NCBI RefSeq assembly: GCF_010730055.1
Contig: NZ_AP022575.1
Span: 3,038,001-3,102,000, forward strand
DNA length: 64,000 nucleotides
Reading direction: 5' to 3'
From: Mycobacterium shinjukuense
Lineage (GTDB): Bacteria; Actinomycetota; Actinomycetes; Mycobacteriales; Mycobacteriaceae
Part shown: one piece after another, positions 41,795 through 51,767 of the stretch
How positions within the stretch are numbered: position 1 is the first letter of the stretch
Layout: each line of letters starts with the position of its first letter
Made by a program: the position numbers and the translations under genes
Notes under the pieces: model-generated
Told to the model about the DNA's origin: nothing
The model's input: the letters and a program-made list of their open reading frames with translations, nothing else
The model's database searches: none

Positions 41795-44700
41795 TGCGCC
41801 GCTTCGACCTGCTGGGCCCGCTGCCGAGCCAAGGCTCCACCACGGTGCTGGAGGCCAGCGCCGGCACCGGCAAGACGTTCGCCTTGGCCGGCTTGGCCAC
41901 CCGCTACCTGGCCGAGACCGCGACGACGCTGGAAGAGATGTTGCTGATCACGTTCAACCGCGCGGCCAGCCGGGAGCTGCGCGAGCGAGTGCGCGAGCAG
42001 ATCCTCGAGGCTTTGCGCGCGCTAGAGGGCCGGCTGCGCCCCGGCAGTGACCTGGTCGAGCAGCTGCTGCGCGGCAGCGACGACGAGCGCGCCCTGCGGC
42101 GGTCGCGGCTGCGTGACGCGCTGGCCAACTTCGATGCGGCAACCATCGCGACCACCCACGAGTTCTGCGGATCGGTGTTGAAATCCCTTGGCGTGGCCGG
42201 TGATAACGCCGCAGACGTGGAACTCAAGGAAAGCCTGGTCGACCTGGTGACCGAGATCGTCGACGACCGCTACCTGGCGAACTTCGGTCAGCAAACAACC
42301 GATCCGGAACTGACCTACTCCCAGGCGCTGAACCTCGCCCTTGCCGTGCAGGACGACCCGTGTGCCCAGCTGCGCCCGCATGATCCCGAGCCCGACAGCC
42401 CTGCGGCGGTCCGGCTGCGCTTTGCCGCCGAGGTGCTCGACGAACTGGAACGCCGCAAGGGTCGGCTGCGCGTTCTGGGATTCAACGACTTGCTGACCCG
42501 ACTGGCCAAAGCCCTGGAGGCAGAAGATTCTGCGGCGCGCGATCGGCTGCGGGGTCGCTGGCGGATCGTGCTGGTCGACGAGTTCCAGGACACCGACCCC
42601 GTGCAATGGCGGGTGCTCGAGCGCGCGTTCCGCCGGCATTCGACGCTGATCCTGATCGGCGACCCGAAGCAGGCCATCTACGGCTTCCGCGGCGGCGACA
42701 TCCACACCTACCTCAAGGCGGCCGGCACCGCCGATGCCCGCTACACCTTGGGTGTCAACTGGCGCAGCGACCGGGTGCTCGTCGAGAGCCTGCAGACGGT
42801 GCTGCGCGGCGCGACCCTGGGTCACGCCGGCATCGTCGTGCACGCTGTCGACGCCCACCGGGACGGCCACCGGCTGGCCGGCGCTCCGCACCCGGCGCCG
42901 TTTCGGCTGCGGGTGGTCAAACGGCACACCCTCGGCTACGGCGGCACCGCCAATGTGCCGATCGGCTTACTGCGCCAACACATCCCCGAGGACCTGGCCG
43001 CCGACATCGCGGAGTTATTGGCCAGCGGGGCCACCTTTGACGGCCGGCCGTTGGCCGCCGGCGACATCGCGGTGATCGTCGAGCATCACAAGGACGCGCG
43101 GGCCTGCCGGAACGCGTTGGCCTCAGCGGGTATCCCGGCGGTCTATACCGGCGACACCGACGTGTTCGCTTCCCGGGCCGCCGCGGATTGGCTGTGTCTG
43201 CTGGAGGCGTTCGATGCGCCCCAACGCACCGGGCTGGTGCGGGCCGCCGCCTGCACCATGTTCTTCGGGGAGACCGCGGAAACCCTTGCCGCCGAGGGTG
43301 ATGAGCTGACCGACCGGGTGGCCGGCACGCTGCGCGAGTGGGCCGACCACGCACGCCAGCGCGGTGTGGCCGCGGTCTTCGAGGCGGCGCAGGTGGCCGG
43401 CATGGGCCGACGGGTGCTGGGTCAGCGCGGCGGCGAGCGGGACATGACCGACCTGGCGCACATCGCGCAGCTGCTGCACCAGACCGCGCATCGGGAGCGT
43501 CTCGGCCTGCCGGGGCTGCGTGATTGGCTGCGACGCCAGGCCGCGGCCCGGGCCGGCCCCACCGAGCACAACCGCCGGCTGGACAGCGACGCCGCCGCGG
43601 TGCAGATCATGACCGTCTTCGTGGCCAAGGGCCTGCAGTTTCCCATCGTGTACCTGCCGTTCGCGTTCAACCGCAACGTCCGCACCGATGACATCCTGCT
43701 GTATCACGAGGACGATGACACCCGCTGCCTGTACATCGGCGGCAAGACGGGCCCCGGCCGCAAGGCCGTCGAGCAGCGCAACCGCGTCGAAGCGGCCCGG
43801 GACAACATCCGGCTCACCTACGTCGCCCTTACCCGGGCGCGGTCGCAGGTGGTGGCCTGGTGGGCGCCCACCTTCGACGAGGTCAATGGCGGGTTGTCGC
43901 GACTGCTGCGCGGTCGTGCACCGGGCGAGTCGCAGGTGCCGGACGCGTGCACGCCGCGCGTCTCCGATGAGCAGGCCTGGGCGGTGTTTCAGCGGTGGCA
44001 GGCCGCCGGCGGGCCATCGGTCGAGGAGTCGGTGATCGCCGGACCCGCCGTCCTCGAAACACCTTCTCCGGTAACCGGATTGCAGGTGAGGCACTTTCAT
44101 CGCAGGATCGACACCAGGTGGCGGCGGACGTCGTATTCGGCGCTGGTACGTGGCTCGGAGATGGCCGGCTCCACGGCCGGTGTGACCAGCGAGCCGGAGG
44201 CCGGCGCCCGCGACGACGAGGTGGAGACCGCGGTCGTCGCCCCACCCGGGTGCGGTGCCGACCTGGTGTCCCCGTTGGCCGCGATGCCGTCGGGCGCGTC
44301 TTTCGGTTCGCTGGTACATGCGGTGCTCGAGACCGCCGACCCCGCTGCCCCCGACCTGGCCGCCGAACTGCACGAACAGGTTCGACGGCACGCGCCGTGG
44401 TGGGGCGTCGACGTGGACGCCGCCGGGCTGGCTGCGGCGCTGGTGCCGTTGCACGACACGCCGTTGGGCCCGCTGGCCGCCGGACTGACCTTGCGGCAGA
44501 TCGGGGTGCGGGATCGCCTGCGGGAGCTGGACTTCGAGATTCCGCTGGCGGGCGGCGATCTGTGCGGCACCGAGCTGTCGGTGGCGGACGTGGGCGAGCT
44601 GCTGGCGTCGCAGCTACCCGCCAACGATCCGCTGGCGCCCTACGCCGATCGGCTGCGGTCGGCCGGGTTGGGTGATCAACCGCTGCGGGGGTATCTGGCC

Positions 44701-45072
44701 GGGTCGATCGACGTGCTGCTGCGGCTCCCCGATCGGCGTTATCTGGTGGCCGATTACAAGACCAACCATCTCGGCGACACCGCTGCCGACTACGGCTACG
44801 CACGGTTGGTCGAGGCCATGCTGCATTCCGATTACCCACTGCAGGCGCTGTTGTATGCCGTTGTGCTGCATCGGTTTCTGCGGTGGCGGCAGCGGGACTA
44901 CGAACCGACGCGGCAGCTGGGCGGGGTGCTGTACCTGTTCGTGCGGGGCATGTGCGGTGCGGGGACGCCGGTGGCCGGCGGGCATCCGTCCGGGGTCTTC
45001 GGCTGGAACCCGCCGCCCGCTCTGGTGGTGGCGGTCTCGGATCTGCTGGACCAGGGAAGGCGGGCGGCGTGA
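41794..45072 (+). CDS. recB: Exodeoxyribonuclease V subunit beta RecB
   Basis: A 1092-aa UvrD-like 3'-5' helicase with nuclease. Walker A ASAGTGKT is at 21-28, ITFNRAASRELRERV is motif Ia, the DExx motif LVDEFQDTDPVQW is near residues 259-271, GDPKQAIYGFRGGD is motif III, and YVALTRARSQV is motif VI. The C-terminal nuclease shows the Asp-x-Lys motif in LVADYKTNHLGD. All key residues look intact. ATG 41794 overlaps the recC stop, and its TGA overlaps the recD GTG. Confidence 0.96.
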   Translation: MRRFDLLGPLPSQGSTTVLEASAGTGKTFALAGLATRYLAETATTLEEMLLITFNRAASRELRERVREQILEALRALEGRLRPGSDLVEQLLRGSDDERALRRSRLRDALANFDAATIATTHEFCGSVLKSLGVAGDNAADVELKESLVDLVTEIVDDRYLANFGQQTTDPELTYSQALNLALAVQDDPCAQLRPHDPEPDSPAAVRLRFAAEVLDELERRKGRLRVLGFNDLLTRLAKALEAEDSAARDRLRGRWRIVLVDEFQDTDPVQWRVLERAFRRHSTLILIGDPKQAIYGFRGGDIHTYLKAAGTADARYTLGVNWRSDRVLVESLQTVLRGATLGHAGIVVHAVDAHRDGHRLAGAPHPAPFRLRVVKRHTLGYGGTANVPIGLLRQHIPEDLAADIAELLASGATFDGRPLAAGDIAVIVEHHKDARACRNALASAGIPAVYTGDTDVFASRAAADWLCLLEAFDAPQRTGLVRAAACTMFFGETAETLAAEGDELTDRVAGTLREWADHARQRGVAAVFEAAQVAGMGRRVLGQRGGERDMTDLAHIAQLLHQTAHRERLGLPGLRDWLRRQAAARAGPTEHNRRLDSDAAAVQIMTVFVAKGLQFPIVYLPFAFNRNVRTDDILLYHEDDDTRCLYIGGKTGPGRKAVEQRNRVEAARDNIRLTYVALTRARSQVVAWWAPTFDEVNGGLSRLLRGRAPGESQVPDACTPRVSDEQAWAVFQRWQAAGGPSVEESVIAGPAVLETPSPVTGLQVRHFHRRIDTRWRRTSYSALVRGSEMAGSTAGVTSEPEAGARDDEVETAVVAPPGCGADLVSPLAAMPSGASFGSLVHAVLETADPAAPDLAAELHEQVRRHAPWWGVDVDAAGLAAALVPLHDTPLGPLAAGLTLRQIGVRDRLRELDFEIPLAGGDLCGTELSVADVGELLASQLPANDPLAPYADRLRSAGLGDQPLRGYLAGSIDVLLRLPDRRYLVADYKTNHLGDTAADYGYARLVEAMLHSDYPLQALLYAVVLHRFLRWRQRDYEPTRQLGGVLYLFVRGMCGAGTPVAGGHPSGVFGWNPPPALVVAVSDLLDQGRRAA

Positions 45073-46796
45073 CATCCGGTGGGGTCGAGGTCGCCGTGGG
45101 AGGGTCCGGCCTGCTGCGAGCGTGCAACCAAGCCGGTGTGCTGGACGTCGCGGATGTGCATGTCGCGCAACGCCTCTGCGTGCTGGGTGAGGAGACCGAC
45201 GAGCGGGTGGCGTTGGCGGCGGCGATGGCGGTCCGCGCGCTGCGAGCCGGGTCGGTGTGTGTGGACTTGTCGTCGATCGCCGCGACCGTGGGCCACGACG
45301 GGCTGCCGTGGCCGGATCCCGCGGGGTGGCTAGCGGCGGTAAGGGCGAGCCCGCTGCTGGATAAACCGCTGCGGTTGGAGGGCGACCGGCTCTATCTCGA
45401 CCGGTACTGGCGCGAGGAGAAGCAGGTGTGCGCGGACCTGGTCGCCTTGCTGGCGTGCCGGCCGGCGGTCGCAGTGCCCGCCTTGCAGCGACTCTTCCCG
45501 CCGGGGTTTGACGAGCAGCGGCAGGCGGCGGAAATAGCGCTCGTGCAAGGTGTCACGGTGTTGACCGGGGGTCCGGGCACCGGGAAGACGACCACGGTCG
45601 CGCGGCTGCTGGCATTGATCGCCGAGCAGGCGGAGCTGGCCGGCCGATCGCGGCCACGGATCGCGCTGGCCGCGCCCACCGGAAAGGCAGCGGCCCGGCT
45701 GGGCGAGGCGGTCCGGCATGAGGTGGCCCGGCTGGACGACGCCGACCGGGCGCGGCTGGGCGAGCCGCACGCGGTCACGCTGCATCGACTGCTCGGCCCC
45801 AAACCGGGCACCTCCGCGCGGTTTCGGCACGATCGCAGGAACCGGTTGCCGCACGACGTGATCGTGGTCGACGAGACCTCGATGGTGTCGCTGACCCTGA
45901 TGGCGCGCCTGCTAGAGGCGGTGCGCCCCGGTGCGCGGCTCATCCTGGTGGGTGACGCCGACCAGTTGGCGTCGGTGGAAGCCGGTGCGGTGCTGGCGGA
46001 TTTAGTGGACGGGCTGTCGGCGCGCGACGACGCGCGGGTGGCGGCGCTGCGAACGTCGCACCGGTTCGGCGAAACGATCGGGGCGCTGGCCCAGGCGATC
46101 CGGATCGGCGATGCCGGCGCGGTGCTGGCCCTGCTGCGCTCGGGTGACGAGCACATCGAGTTCGTCGAGGACGAGAACCCGGTGCCGCGGTTACGCGCGG
46201 TCCTGGTGCCGCACGCGTTGCGGCTGCGTGAGGCCGCGCTGCTGGGGGCGTCCGAGGTCGCGTTGGCGGTGCTGGACGAACACCGGCTGTTGTGCGCGCA
46301 TCGGCAGGGGCCCGCCGGCGTGCGGCACTGGAACCATCGGGTGCAAACCTGGCTATCCGAGGAGACCGGGCAGCCGCGGTGGTCACCGTGGTATGCCGGC
46401 CGGCCGCTGCTGGTGACGGCGAACGACTACGGGCTGCGGGTGTACAACGGCGACACCGGCGTAGTGGTGGCCGGCCCGGACGGTCTGCGGGCCGTCATCG
46501 CCGGTGCTTCCGGGCCACTGGACTTTGCCACCAGCCGCGTCGGCGACGTGGACACCATGCACGCCATGACCATCCACAAGAGTCAGGGCAGCCAGGCCGA
46601 TGAGGTGACCGTGCTGATGCCGCAAGAGGATTCGCGGTTGCTGACTCGGGAATTGCTGTACACGGCGGTGACTCGAGCCAAGCGCAAGGTCCGGGTGGTG
46701 GGGTCGGAGGCGTCGGTGCGGGCCGCGCTCACGCGGCGGGCGGTGCGGGCCAGCGGGCTGCGGATGCGGTTGCAGTCGAGCAACGCAAAGGGATAG
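45069..46796 (+). CDS. recD: Exodeoxyribonuclease V subunit alpha RecD
   Basis: A 575-aa SF1B 5'-3' helicase. Walker A is GGPGTGKTTT (~160-169), followed by LAAPTGKAAARL (Ia), VIVVDETSMVSL (II), GDADQLASVEAG (III), MTIHKSQGSQADEV (V) and LYTAVTRAKRKVRVVG (VI). The N-terminal ~120 residues are the RecB-binding part. The GTG at 45069 overlaps the recB stop (GTGA), completing the recCBD operon. Length equals that of known mycobacterial RecD. Confidence 0.96.
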   Translation: MTSGGVEVAVGGSGLLRACNQAGVLDVADVHVAQRLCVLGEETDERVALAAAMAVRALRAGSVCVDLSSIAATVGHDGLPWPDPAGWLAAVRASPLLDKPLRLEGDRLYLDRYWREEKQVCADLVALLACRPAVAVPALQRLFPPGFDEQRQAAEIALVQGVTVLTGGPGTGKTTTVARLLALIAEQAELAGRSRPRIALAAPTGKAAARLGEAVRHEVARLDDADRARLGEPHAVTLHRLLGPKPGTSARFRHDRRNRLPHDVIVVDETSMVSLTLMARLLEAVRPGARLILVGDADQLASVEAGAVLADLVDGLSARDDARVAALRTSHRFGETIGALAQAIRIGDAGAVLALLRSGDEHIEFVEDENPVPRLRAVLVPHALRLREAALLGASEVALAVLDEHRLLCAHRQGPAGVRHWNHRVQTWLSEETGQPRWSPWYAGRPLLVTANDYGLRVYNGDTGVVVAGPDGLRAVIAGASGPLDFATSRVGDVDTMHAMTIHKSQGSQADEVTVLMPQEDSRLLTRELLYTAVTRAKRKVRVVGSEASVRAALTRRAVRASGLRMRLQSSNAKG

Positions 46797-46829
46797 GCCG
46801 TGGGCGGTGCGGCGGCGCATCATAGAAGT

Positions 46830-47981
46830 ATGCGGATCGGAGTCGGGGTTTCCACCGCGCCGGACGCGCGGCGGGCCGCGGTGGAGGCCGCGGTGTGCGC
46901 GCGCGACGAGCTCGCGGGTGAGGCCCCGGCGCTGGCCGTGCTGCTGGGATCGCGATCACACACCGACAAGGCCGTGGACGTGCTGGGCGCGGTGCAGGAG
47001 GTGGTCGAGCCGCCCGCGTTGATCGGTTGTGTCGCCCAGGCGATCGTCGCCGGTCGTCATGAAATCGAGGACGAGCCCGCGGTGGCGGTGTGGCTGGCGT
47101 CCGGCCTGGCCGCCGAGACGTTTCAGCTGGATTTCGTCCGCACCGGCTCGGGCGCCCTGATCACCGGCTACCGGTTCGACCGGACCTCACACGATCTGCA
47201 CCTGCTGCTGCCGGACCCGTACACCTTCCCGTCCAACCTGCTCATCGAGCACCTCAACACCGACCTGCCGGGCACGACCGTCGTGGGCGGCGTGGTGAGC
47301 GGCGGACTGGGACCGGGATACACCCGGCTGTTCCGCGACCGCCAGGTGCTCACCTCCGGCCTGGTGGGCGTGCGCCTGCCCGGCACGCACGGGGTTCCGA
47401 TCGTGTCGCAGGGCTGCCGGCCGATCGGACAGCCGTACATCGTCACCGGCGCGGACGGCGCGGTGATCACCTCGTTGGGCGGCCGCCCGCCGCTGCAGCG
47501 CCTGCGGGAGATCGTTGAGGGGCTGCCGCCCGGCGAGCAGGTCCTGGTCAGCCGCGGGCTGCAGATCGGGATCGTCGTCGACGAGCACCTGGCGGCTCCG
47601 GGCCAGGGTGACTTCATGATCCGCGGGCTGCTCGGCGCCGATCCGTCGACCGGGGCGATCGAGATTGGCGAGGTCGTCGAGGTGGGCACCACCGTGCAGT
47701 TCCAGGTCCGGGACGCGGTGGGGGCCGACAAGGATCTGCGTCTGGCCGTGGAGCGGGCGGGGGCGGGGCTGCCCGGGCGTCCGGTTGGCGCGCTGTTGTT
47801 CACCTGCAACGGGCGTGGCCGGCGGATGTTCGGGGTCGCCGACCACGACGCGTCGACGATCGAGGACTTGCTTGGCGGGATTCCGCTCGCCGGTTTCTTC
47901 GCCGCCGGGGAGATCGGCCCGATCGCGGGCCGCAACGCGTTGCACGGATTCACCGCGTCGATGGCGCTGTTCACCGAATGA
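46830..47981 (+). CDS. FIST domain signal-sensing protein
   Basis: A 383-aa protein made of FIST N and FIST C domains. FIST-N covers about residues 1-200 (LAVLLGSRSHTDKAVDVL, LIGCVAQAIVAGRHE, TTVVGGVVSGG), and FIST C covers the rest (QGCRPIGQPYIVTGA, GALLFTCNGRGRRMFG, PLAGFFAAGEIGP). FIST proteins bind small ligands such as amino acids and feed signal pathways; no output domain is attached. ATG 46830 starts the homology. It lies 33 bp after recD. It corresponds to Rv0628c. Confidence 0.88.
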   Translation: MRIGVGVSTAPDARRAAVEAAVCARDELAGEAPALAVLLGSRSHTDKAVDVLGAVQEVVEPPALIGCVAQAIVAGRHEIEDEPAVAVWLASGLAAETFQLDFVRTGSGALITGYRFDRTSHDLHLLLPDPYTFPSNLLIEHLNTDLPGTTVVGGVVSGGLGPGYTRLFRDRQVLTSGLVGVRLPGTHGVPIVSQGCRPIGQPYIVTGADGAVITSLGGRPPLQRLREIVEGLPPGEQVLVSRGLQIGIVVDEHLAAPGQGDFMIRGLLGADPSTGAIEIGEVVEVGTTVQFQVRDAVGADKDLRLAVERAGAGLPGRPVGALLFTCNGRGRRMFGVADHDASTIEDLLGGIPLAGFFAAGEIGPIAGRNALHGFTASMALFTE

Positions 47982-48347
47982 GCCGCCGCGTTGGGCGCCG
48001 GCGTTGCGGGCGCGGTGGCGTGTGGGCGCGTGCGTCACGTCTGCCCCACCAGTCACGGCCGGTGACCACCAGACGAAGTGCCCGGCTTCGAGCGACTTTT
48101 CAGCGACAAGCCCAGGGGCGGGTCAGATCGGGCGGCCAGGGGACACCGCGCATTGCGTTGTCGGCGACTTTGACGCCGGCCACCGTGGCATGGGTTTGCC
48201 ACTGAGATCACCGAGCCGACGTTCGCGGTGCTGGTCGCGCATGGCCCATTCGCGCGCACCTGGACCAACGAGGGCGGGCCGCGGTCGGCGTAAGCTCCCG
48301 TGAACGCCGGCGCCTACGGCACCCGGCCGCGACCCGATCAGCCGTGC
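47982..48347. other. Intergenic stretch after the FIST gene
   Basis: 366 bp with no supported gene. It marks the border between conserved core and the second accessory region. Short frames are present, for example a plus-strand end reading ITEPTFAVLVAHGPF before a stop at ~48293, which may be a fragment of a lost gene that I cannot name. Confidence 0.45.
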
Positions 48348-49379
48348 TCACGGCGGGGTCGTCGCCCCGATCTCGGCGGCGAACTCACGGAAACCTTTGT
48401 GACCGGGCAGCTTTCGCAGACATCGCGCCATCAGGTCGCGGGCGGTGTCGGTGTTACCGCGTCGGTGCGCGAGCCGCGCGGACACGAACATGTGCTCGGG
48501 TCCGCCCAGGGCGGCGTGGCCGACGATCCGGTCGAGCAGGCCGCCCTCGGTGTCCGCGAGCTTCTCCAGCAGGAGACCGTGCCATTCCGCCAGTTCGCTG
48601 GCTCGCTCCTGCTCGGTCCGGGCCTCGGAACGGCGCAGTTGACGGGTCGATCCGCCGCGGTGGCAGAGCCCGTCCAGTGCCAGTAGGTACCGCTCGGCGA
48701 AGCCTTCCCAGGTGTCCGCGACGCGCAGCATGCGCGCCAGCGCGGCGGCGAGCGAGGTCTCCTTCGCCGCCACCGGCCCATCACCGTAACGGGTCCAGCC
48801 GTGCCGGGACTCCCACCGAATCAACTGGGGCGCAGCGGTCTCGGCGAACGCCTGGAACCCATGGCGTTCCCAGGTCCACGCCCACAACGCCGCCACCGCA
48901 TCGGAGACGACGAAGCCCGCCGCCGCCACGGGATCGTCGGAGCGGAAATAGTCGTAATCGTGCGATTCGCACGCGAGGTCGATCAGTTGCTCCAGCGCGG
49001 CCGCGGCCGGCTCGGCATCCTCGGCCCGCAGCGCGTCCTGCGCCTCCGCGGCGAGCCGCTTGAAGGTGAACCGCCAGCGCGTTCGCTCGCGCGGCGTCAC
49101 CCGCCGGTCCCCGCCCATGTAGGCGCCCGATCGCGCCAGCGACACGAAGTCGTCGACCTCGAACTGCACCATCTCCGGATCGGCCGGCTTCTTCGCGGGA
49201 CGCTGCGGGCGACCGCGCCCGTCGCTGGCGAGCTCGGCCTCGATGCGCTCGCGCACGGGGGCCGTGCCGCGCCAGTACAGGTTCCACAGCGCTTTGCGCA
49301 GCCGATCCTCGTTGAGCCCGGACACCACGCGGAAGAACTGTTCGCGGTCCATTCGCTTCCCCGGCATGGGTGCCATCAT
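48348..49379 (-). CDS. Hypothetical protein, unrecognised family
   Basis: A 343-aa soluble protein with no signal peptide, membrane segment or motif I can name. It looks all-helical: EQFFRVVSGLNEDRLRKALW, then a basic linker (RGRPQRPAKKP), then repeated helices (ALEQLIDLACESHDYDYF, AAALWAWTWERHG) and an end rich in helix-forming residues. It might be a scaffold or nucleic-acid-binding protein. ATG 49379 is the longest start; ATG 49352 (MDREQFF) has GGGGAAG just upstream and is an equal candidate. A decayed copy of its last ~30 residues lies at 57.25 kb. Confidence 0.7.
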   Translation of the reverse strand: MMAPMPGKRMDREQFFRVVSGLNEDRLRKALWNLYWRGTAPVRERIEAELASDGRGRPQRPAKKPADPEMVQFEVDDFVSLARSGAYMGGDRRVTPRERTRWRFTFKRLAAEAQDALRAEDAEPAAAALEQLIDLACESHDYDYFRSDDPVAAAGFVVSDAVAALWAWTWERHGFQAFAETAAPQLIRWESRHGWTRYGDGPVAAKETSLAAALARMLRVADTWEGFAERYLLALDGLCHRGGSTRQLRRSEARTEQERASELAEWHGLLLEKLADTEGGLLDRIVGHAALGGPEHMFVSARLAHRRGNTDTARDLMARCLRKLPGHKGFREFAAEIGATTPP

Positions 49380-49618
49380 GCCCCGCGGAGTGCGCGCCGG
49401 TGCAAACCGGACGCTGAGCTGGACGGCCCGGGTTCATGCTCGACGGCGACGACGGAATCGTCGCCACCGCGGAGTGGATGCCTTTACGCCCAAACAGGTG
49501 CCACCATCCCGGAGACGCGGCTAGCGCACGTCGAGCGCCAGCGCCTACCAGGGGCAATCATCGGGTCACGCCGTGAGGCCTCCCTCGTCGTAGAGCAACG
49601 CGGTCGTTTGTGCCGGCA
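49380..49618. other. Intergenic region upstream of TA pair
   Basis: 239 bp between two minus-strand genes. It should contain the promoter of the 48348-49379 gene. No coding sequence is supported. Confidence 0.5.
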
Positions 49619-50020
49619 TCAAGCGGTCGTCGGGATGAGCACCGCGACGTCACTGTGCAGGTGCGCCAGCCCACTGTCGAGAGTCGCCAACTGTCCGTCG
49701 CGGCTGCGGGCGAGCTGGGCAAGGTAGGCATCCGTTACCTGTCGGTGACCGACCACACCACCGACCTCGACATCGGCGAAAGAGACAGTGTCCGGCCAAA
49801 ACTCGTGACGGTTGGCACTCTCGACGGCACTGACGACCTCCCGCGCAGCCGCCGCGGATTGCCCCGACCGCACCAGGAATCGGACAAGGCTTCCCTGCGT
49901 GATCGGGCAAGTCGCAAACGCCGCCTCGGATGCTGACAGCCACTCCGCGGCGGCGTCGTGGTGCACATGCTCGGCGACCACCAACGCGATGAGCGCGTTG
50001 GCATCGAGCAGCATCGTCAC
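49619..50020 (-). CDS. PIN-domain ribonuclease toxin (VapC family)
   Basis: A 133-aa PIN-domain protein. It starts (V)TMLLDANALIALVV, giving the first metal-binding Asp, with later acidic residues (VTDAYLAQLAR, LATLDSGLAHL) completing the site. VapC toxins cleave RNA, often tRNA or rRNA. The GTG start at 50020 overlaps the TGA of the upstream antitoxin gene (GTGA), which couples their translation; ATG 50014 is an alternative. The gene is not closely like Rv0627. The target is unknown. Confidence 0.87.
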   Translation of the reverse strand: MTMLLDANALIALVVAEHVHHDAAAEWLSASEAAFATCPITQGSLVRFLVRSGQSAAAAREVVSAVESANRHEFWPDTVSFADVEVGGVVGHRQVTDAYLAQLARSRDGQLATLDSGLAHLHSDVAVLIPTTA

Positions 50021-50250
50021 TGCTCATCCTCCAATGAGCGCACGTCCTCGGAGGTCACGACGGTCCCCACGCTCACCAAAGGCAATCCCGTTCTGGGGTC
50101 TCGAGAGATCGCGGCGGTGCTGCCGGCTGCCAGGCCGCGTCGAATCAGATCCGCAACCGTTTGGCTGAACGTGCGATGGGTATCCCGCGCGATCGCCAGC
50201 GCCTGTTTGTGAAGGTCGTCGGGCAGATCGATGGTGGTGCGCACGCCCAC
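50017..50250 (-). CDS. Ribbon-helix-helix antitoxin (VapB family)
   Basis: A 77-aa protein starting MGVRTTIDLPDDLHKQALAI, a ribbon-helix-helix fold that binds DNA as a dimer. The C-terminal half (SRDPRTGLPLVSVG) is the likely toxin-binding tail. Its stop overlaps the toxin start. VapB-VapC complexes usually repress their own promoter, which would lie just upstream of 50250 and next to the start of the following gene. Confidence 0.87.
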   Translation of the reverse strand: MGVRTTIDLPDDLHKQALAIARDTHRTFSQTVADLIRRGLAAGSTAAISRDPRTGLPLVSVGTVVTSEDVRSLEDEQ

Positions 50251-50307
50251 ATGCTAGCATCACGGCATCATGATGCGGCGATGCCCCCTCGTTGCCGGCC
50301 CACCCGC

Positions 50308-51297
50308 TCAGGCCGATTCCGCACGGGCGGCCCGCAACTGATCGCACGCGTCGACGAAGCGCGCCCACTCGGCCTTGCTGGGACGAATCGCGCAGCCGCC
50401 CAGGGCATCGTCGCTGACGACGAAACCGGGCGCGACCGGTGCCAGCAGGCCGGCGATCTTGATGATCTGGCCGGCCGGGCTGTCCGCGAAGCTCTGAAAC
50501 ACCCGGTTGCGGATCCACGCCTGCGCGCTGTCGATACCGGCGGTCAAGTCCAACTCGGGGACCCGCAGCGCTCCCCGGCATCGAGTCACTTGCTCCTCGA
50601 AGCGATCTTCCCAGCATTGCGTCTCCCACCCGCTCCAGAGCTCGGGAAGCGCCTGGAAAATGCCCATGGTGTCGGCGGTTTGCCAGGCACCCACCGTCTT
50701 TCGGGGAACGTCAACGTGGACACCGCCCTCGGGGATCGTGCCAAGCGTCACCCGTGCGACGCCACGGCCGGGCAGCCGGTCCAACAGCGCGGGTCCATGC
50801 CAGGCCTTGCAGAGGTGCCACCACAGCGGCCAGAACCGAAGCCGCTCCTCGGCGTCAACGACAGACACCAGATGGCACAACGAGTTTCGGTGACGGGACA
50901 GCCGCAGCTCCGGCCGCTTGTCCCATTCGCAGGGCCGCAACTCTGCCCCGACATAGCCGGCCAGTTCGGCGGTTCCGTCGTACGCCCAGCCGATGGAATA
51001 GTCAGGCCAGACCGCGGCGAGCACACTCATCACGGCCCGGCGCTCCCGCATCTCCACCATCAGCTCGTCGCCGAAGAACAACACCCGGCGCCGATCCAGA
51101 TCCACCACGGCGCCACCGTCGGCCCACAGCGGGTTGACCCACTCATCCTTGGCGCACCGGCGAAGCGACTGCGCGTACCGCAGCGCGTACTCCGGGCCGG
51201 CGATCAGCGCGTCCAGCATCCGGCAACCCGCCCAATGCGAGTAATAGAGCTGCCAATCCTGATCCTCGACGATGACGAAGTTCGCCCGGTTTCCCAT
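50308..51297 (-). CDS. Hypothetical protein, unrecognised
   Basis: A 329-aa soluble protein of unknown family. It begins MGNRANFVIVEDQDWQLYYS with AGGGGA upstream of ATG 51297. It is Trp/Asp rich, with WADGGAVVDLDRRRVLFFG, VLAAVWPDYSIGWAYDG and the His-rich LSRHRNSLCHLVSVVDAEE. I see no catalytic signature, membrane segment or signal peptide. It seems to have a mixed alpha/beta fold. The neighbours are a VapBC pair and two zinc-ribbon membrane proteins. Similar proteins occur in actinobacteria as I recall, but with no known role. Confidence 0.7.
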   Translation of the reverse strand: MGNRANFVIVEDQDWQLYYSHWAGCRMLDALIAGPEYALRYAQSLRRCAKDEWVNPLWADGGAVVDLDRRRVLFFGDELMVEMRERRAVMSVLAAVWPDYSIGWAYDGTAELAGYVGAELRPCEWDKRPELRLSRHRNSLCHLVSVVDAEERLRFWPLWWHLCKAWHGPALLDRLPGRGVARVTLGTIPEGGVHVDVPRKTVGAWQTADTMGIFQALPELWSGWETQCWEDRFEEQVTRCRGALRVPELDLTAGIDSAQAWIRNRVFQSFADSPAGQIIKIAGLLAPVAPGFVVSDDALGGCAIRPSKAEWARFVDACDQLRAARAESA

Positions 51298-51767
51298 GTT
51301 GTCCCCTGCTCGCCCATTGACGCGGTCTCGGATCTCGCGTCGACTGGGCACAGTCTGCGCCCAGGGTCAGACACGATCCGCCCGAATCAGTCGGCACCCG
51401 TTTCAGCTGCGGCCCAAGGATCCGTCGAGACCGCAGAGAAGACACCCAGCACCTGGTACGGCCCGTTCGCGAACACGCCCGGCGGCACCATGCTGGTGCG
51501 CGAGCCCCCTAAACTAGATCCATCGCCTGTGGCGGGAACGCCAAATGAGGCAGGTCCACAGCCGACGCGGCAAAACAACGACAAGGCCAGCGATCGCGCC
51601 GTCTTCGGCGATCAGCCCGGGCAAAGCGCTCGACAACATCCTTCCCGGCAGCCGTCCCAGTGGCGGCGCGCTTGCGCGGGGCTATACGACAGCGCAGGCG
51701 TTGCTGGGCCGGTTCCCGAGTCCTCGGCCACCGCTCAGCCGGTAGCACCGAATCATCCCGATGTGAC
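51298..51767. other. Intergenic stretch
   Basis: 470 bp between the start of one minus-strand gene and the stop of the next. It should hold the promoter of the 50308-51297 gene. A long plus-strand frame crosses it (Pro/Ala/Gln-rich, ends 51819), but it overlaps real genes on the other strand and has no recognisable domain, so I do not call it. Confidence 0.5.
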
